From: Bacteroidota bacterium
Lineage (GTDB): Bacteria > Bacteroidota > Bacteroidia > NS11-12g > UBA955
Length of the DNA stretch: 44,729 nt
Direction of reading: 5' to 3'
Assembly (NCBI GenBank): GCA_027490055.1
Contig: JAIXYV010000060.1
Location: forward strand, 1-44,729
This document shows, in pieces, positions 43,743 through 44,729 of this stretch. The translations under genes and the position numbers were made by a program. The first letter of the stretch is position 1; the number at the start of each line of letters is the position of its first letter. Under the pieces are notes generated by a model. It did no database searches. It was not told the origin of the DNA and was given only the letters and a program-made list of their open reading frames with translations.

Positions 43743-44729
43743 ATGCCTTATTTATTTACATCAGAGTCCGTTTCAGAAGGACACCCAGACAAGGTTGCCG
43801 ATCAGATCAGTGATGCCTTGATAGATAATTTCCTCGCATTTGATCCTCAGAGTAAAGTAGCTTGCGAAACCCTCGTTACTACTGGTCAGGTAGTACTTGC
43901 AGGTGAAGTAAAATCATCTGCCTACCTGGATGTTCAAACCATTGCCAGAGATGTTATCAAAAAAATTGGTTACACCAAAAGCGAATACATGTTCGAAGCA
44001 AATTCTTGTGGTGTATTCTCTGCCATTCACGAACAAAGTTCTGATATCAACCAGGGAGTTGACAAAAAGAAGAAAGAAGAACAAGGTGCTGGCGACCAAG
44101 GTATGATGTTCGGTTATGCCACAGTAGAAACCGACAACTACATGCCATTGGCTCTCGATTTAGCTCACAAAATTCTTATCGAATTAGCGGATTTAAGAAG
44201 AGAAAATAAAGCTATTAAATATCTGAGACCAGACGCTAAAAGTCAGGTAACGCTTGAGTATAACGATAAAAACGAACCTGTAAGAATCGATACCATCGTT
44301 GTTTCAACTCAGCACGATGATTTTGATACAGAAGCTAAAATGTTAGCTAAAATCAAAAAAGATATCATCGATATTTTGATTCCAAGAGTAAAAGCAAAAT
44401 ACCCTAAATACAAAAAGTTATTTAACAATAATATCACTTACCACATCAACCCTACAGGTAAATTTGTGATCGGTGGTCCGCATGGTGATACTGGTTTAAC
44501 CGGTAGAAAAATCATTGTTGATACTTACGGTGGTAAAGGTGCTCACGGTGGTGGTGCTTTCAGTGGTAAAGATCCAAGTAAAGTTGACAGAAGTGCTGCT
44601 TATGCAACTCGTCACATTGCAAAAAATCTTGTAGCTGCAGGTTTATGTAAAGAAGCATTAGTGCAAGTTTCTTATGCGATTGGTGTAGCTAAACCAACCA
44701 GCATCAACGTAAACACATATGGTACTGCA
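43743..44729 (+). CDS. metK: S-adenosylmethionine synthetase, 3' end outside window
   Basis: First 329 residues of methionine adenosyltransferase, which makes SAM from methionine and ATP. The ATP-binding [18 protein letters not shown] begins at residue 8. The catalytic [12 protein letters not shown], the phosphate loop [20 protein letters not shown] and the [19 protein letters not shown] motif are all intact. The frame is open to the window edge, so the last part of the C-terminal domain is missing. It has a strong promoter and no gene upstream on its transcript. Confidence 0.96.
   Translation, partial: MPYLFTSESVSEGHPDKVADQISDALIDNFLAFDPQSKVACETLVTTGQVVLAGEVKSSAYLDVQTIARDVIKKIGYTKSEYMFEANSCGVFSAIHEQSSDINQGVDKKKKEEQGAGDQGMMFGYATVETDNYMPLALDLAHKILIELADLRRENKAIKYLRPDAKSQVTLEYNDKNEPVRIDTIVVSTQHDDFDTEAKMLAKIKKDIIDILIPRVKAKYPKYKKLFNNNITYHINPTGKFVIGGPHGDTGLTGRKIIVDTYGGKGAHGGGAFSGKDPSKVDRSAAYATRHIAKNLVAAGLCKEALVQVSYAIGVAKPTSINVNTYGTA

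Noticed and set aside
1-44729. CRISPR array, prophage, insertion sequence or defence island
   Set aside because: No regularly spaced repeats, transposase, integrase, phage structural or restriction genes were seen; the genes are mainly conserved housekeeping and envelope functions.

Overview
The window is a gene-dense, AT-rich chromosomal segment from a member of the Bacteroidota. Four things point there. Upstream regions carry the Bacteroidota promoter box TAnnTTTG instead of Shine-Dalgarno-like sites. Two secreted proteins end in type IX secretion sorting domains. Several families are typical of the phylum (DUF1573, DUF3109, WG repeats, paired ExbD, B12-dependent NrdJ, bacterial GGGP synthase). 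Lipoproteins have a GC lipobox after short signal peptides. The order cannot be fixed from this sequence; a Chitinophagales- or Cytophagales-like lineage is a guess. No rRNA, tRNA, CRISPR array, insertion sequence, prophage or plasmid feature was seen, and no gene-free stretch exceeds 300 bases.

Layout. 1-2764 (-): M1-type metallopeptidase with a long C-terminal extension, cut by the window edge. 2857-5536 (+): TPR protein, phosphosulfolactate synthase-like protein and YqeY, tightly packed. 5607-6140 (+): single-gene lipoprotein unit with its own promoter and terminator. 8921-6187 (-): iscS-iscU-iscA-PAP2 phosphatase operon. 9112-10705 (+): methylmalonyl-CoA epimerase and WG-repeat protein. 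16599-10702 (-): giant alpha-2-macroglobulin-like protein with a CAEQ thioester motif, divergent from recR (16667-17272, +). 18357-17269 and 19464-18400 (-): PKD/T9SS protein and an orphan exported protein. 20920-19497 (-): UbiA prenyltransferase and Maf. 20973-21584 (+): rhomboid protease. 23498-21576 (-): CocE-type hydrolase with a T9SS tail. 23734-24381 (+): Spy-like lipoprotein. 27831-24520 (-): NrdJ. 28087-33279 (+): GGGP synthase, polytopic membrane protein, purK, purE, DUF3109, SprT-like. 36535-33276 (-): DUF1573, RmlD-like SDR, CrcB, 'AsnB-like' exported protein, PspC. 36575-38650 (+): M13 peptidase. 40903-38693 (-): ExbB, 4-TM unknown, ExbD, ExbD. 41040-43646 (+): radA and a DAACS transporter. 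43743-end (+): metK, cut by the window edge.

Most of this is core metabolism and envelope biology: Fe-S assembly, purine synthesis, deoxynucleotides, SAM, recombination repair (RecR, RadA), proton-motive energisation of the outer membrane (ExbBD) and exported proteases or inhibitors. The less ordinary content is a pair of enzymes of archaeal-type ether-lipid chemistry (GGGP synthase and a UbiA-family partner), a coenzyme-M-pathway-like phosphosulfolactate synthase, the thioester macroglobulin, and a consistent architecture of near-leaderless promoters and convergent genes whose stop codons overlap. I do not see a clear candidate for an undescribed multi-gene system. The findings are second-look items, not discoveries.
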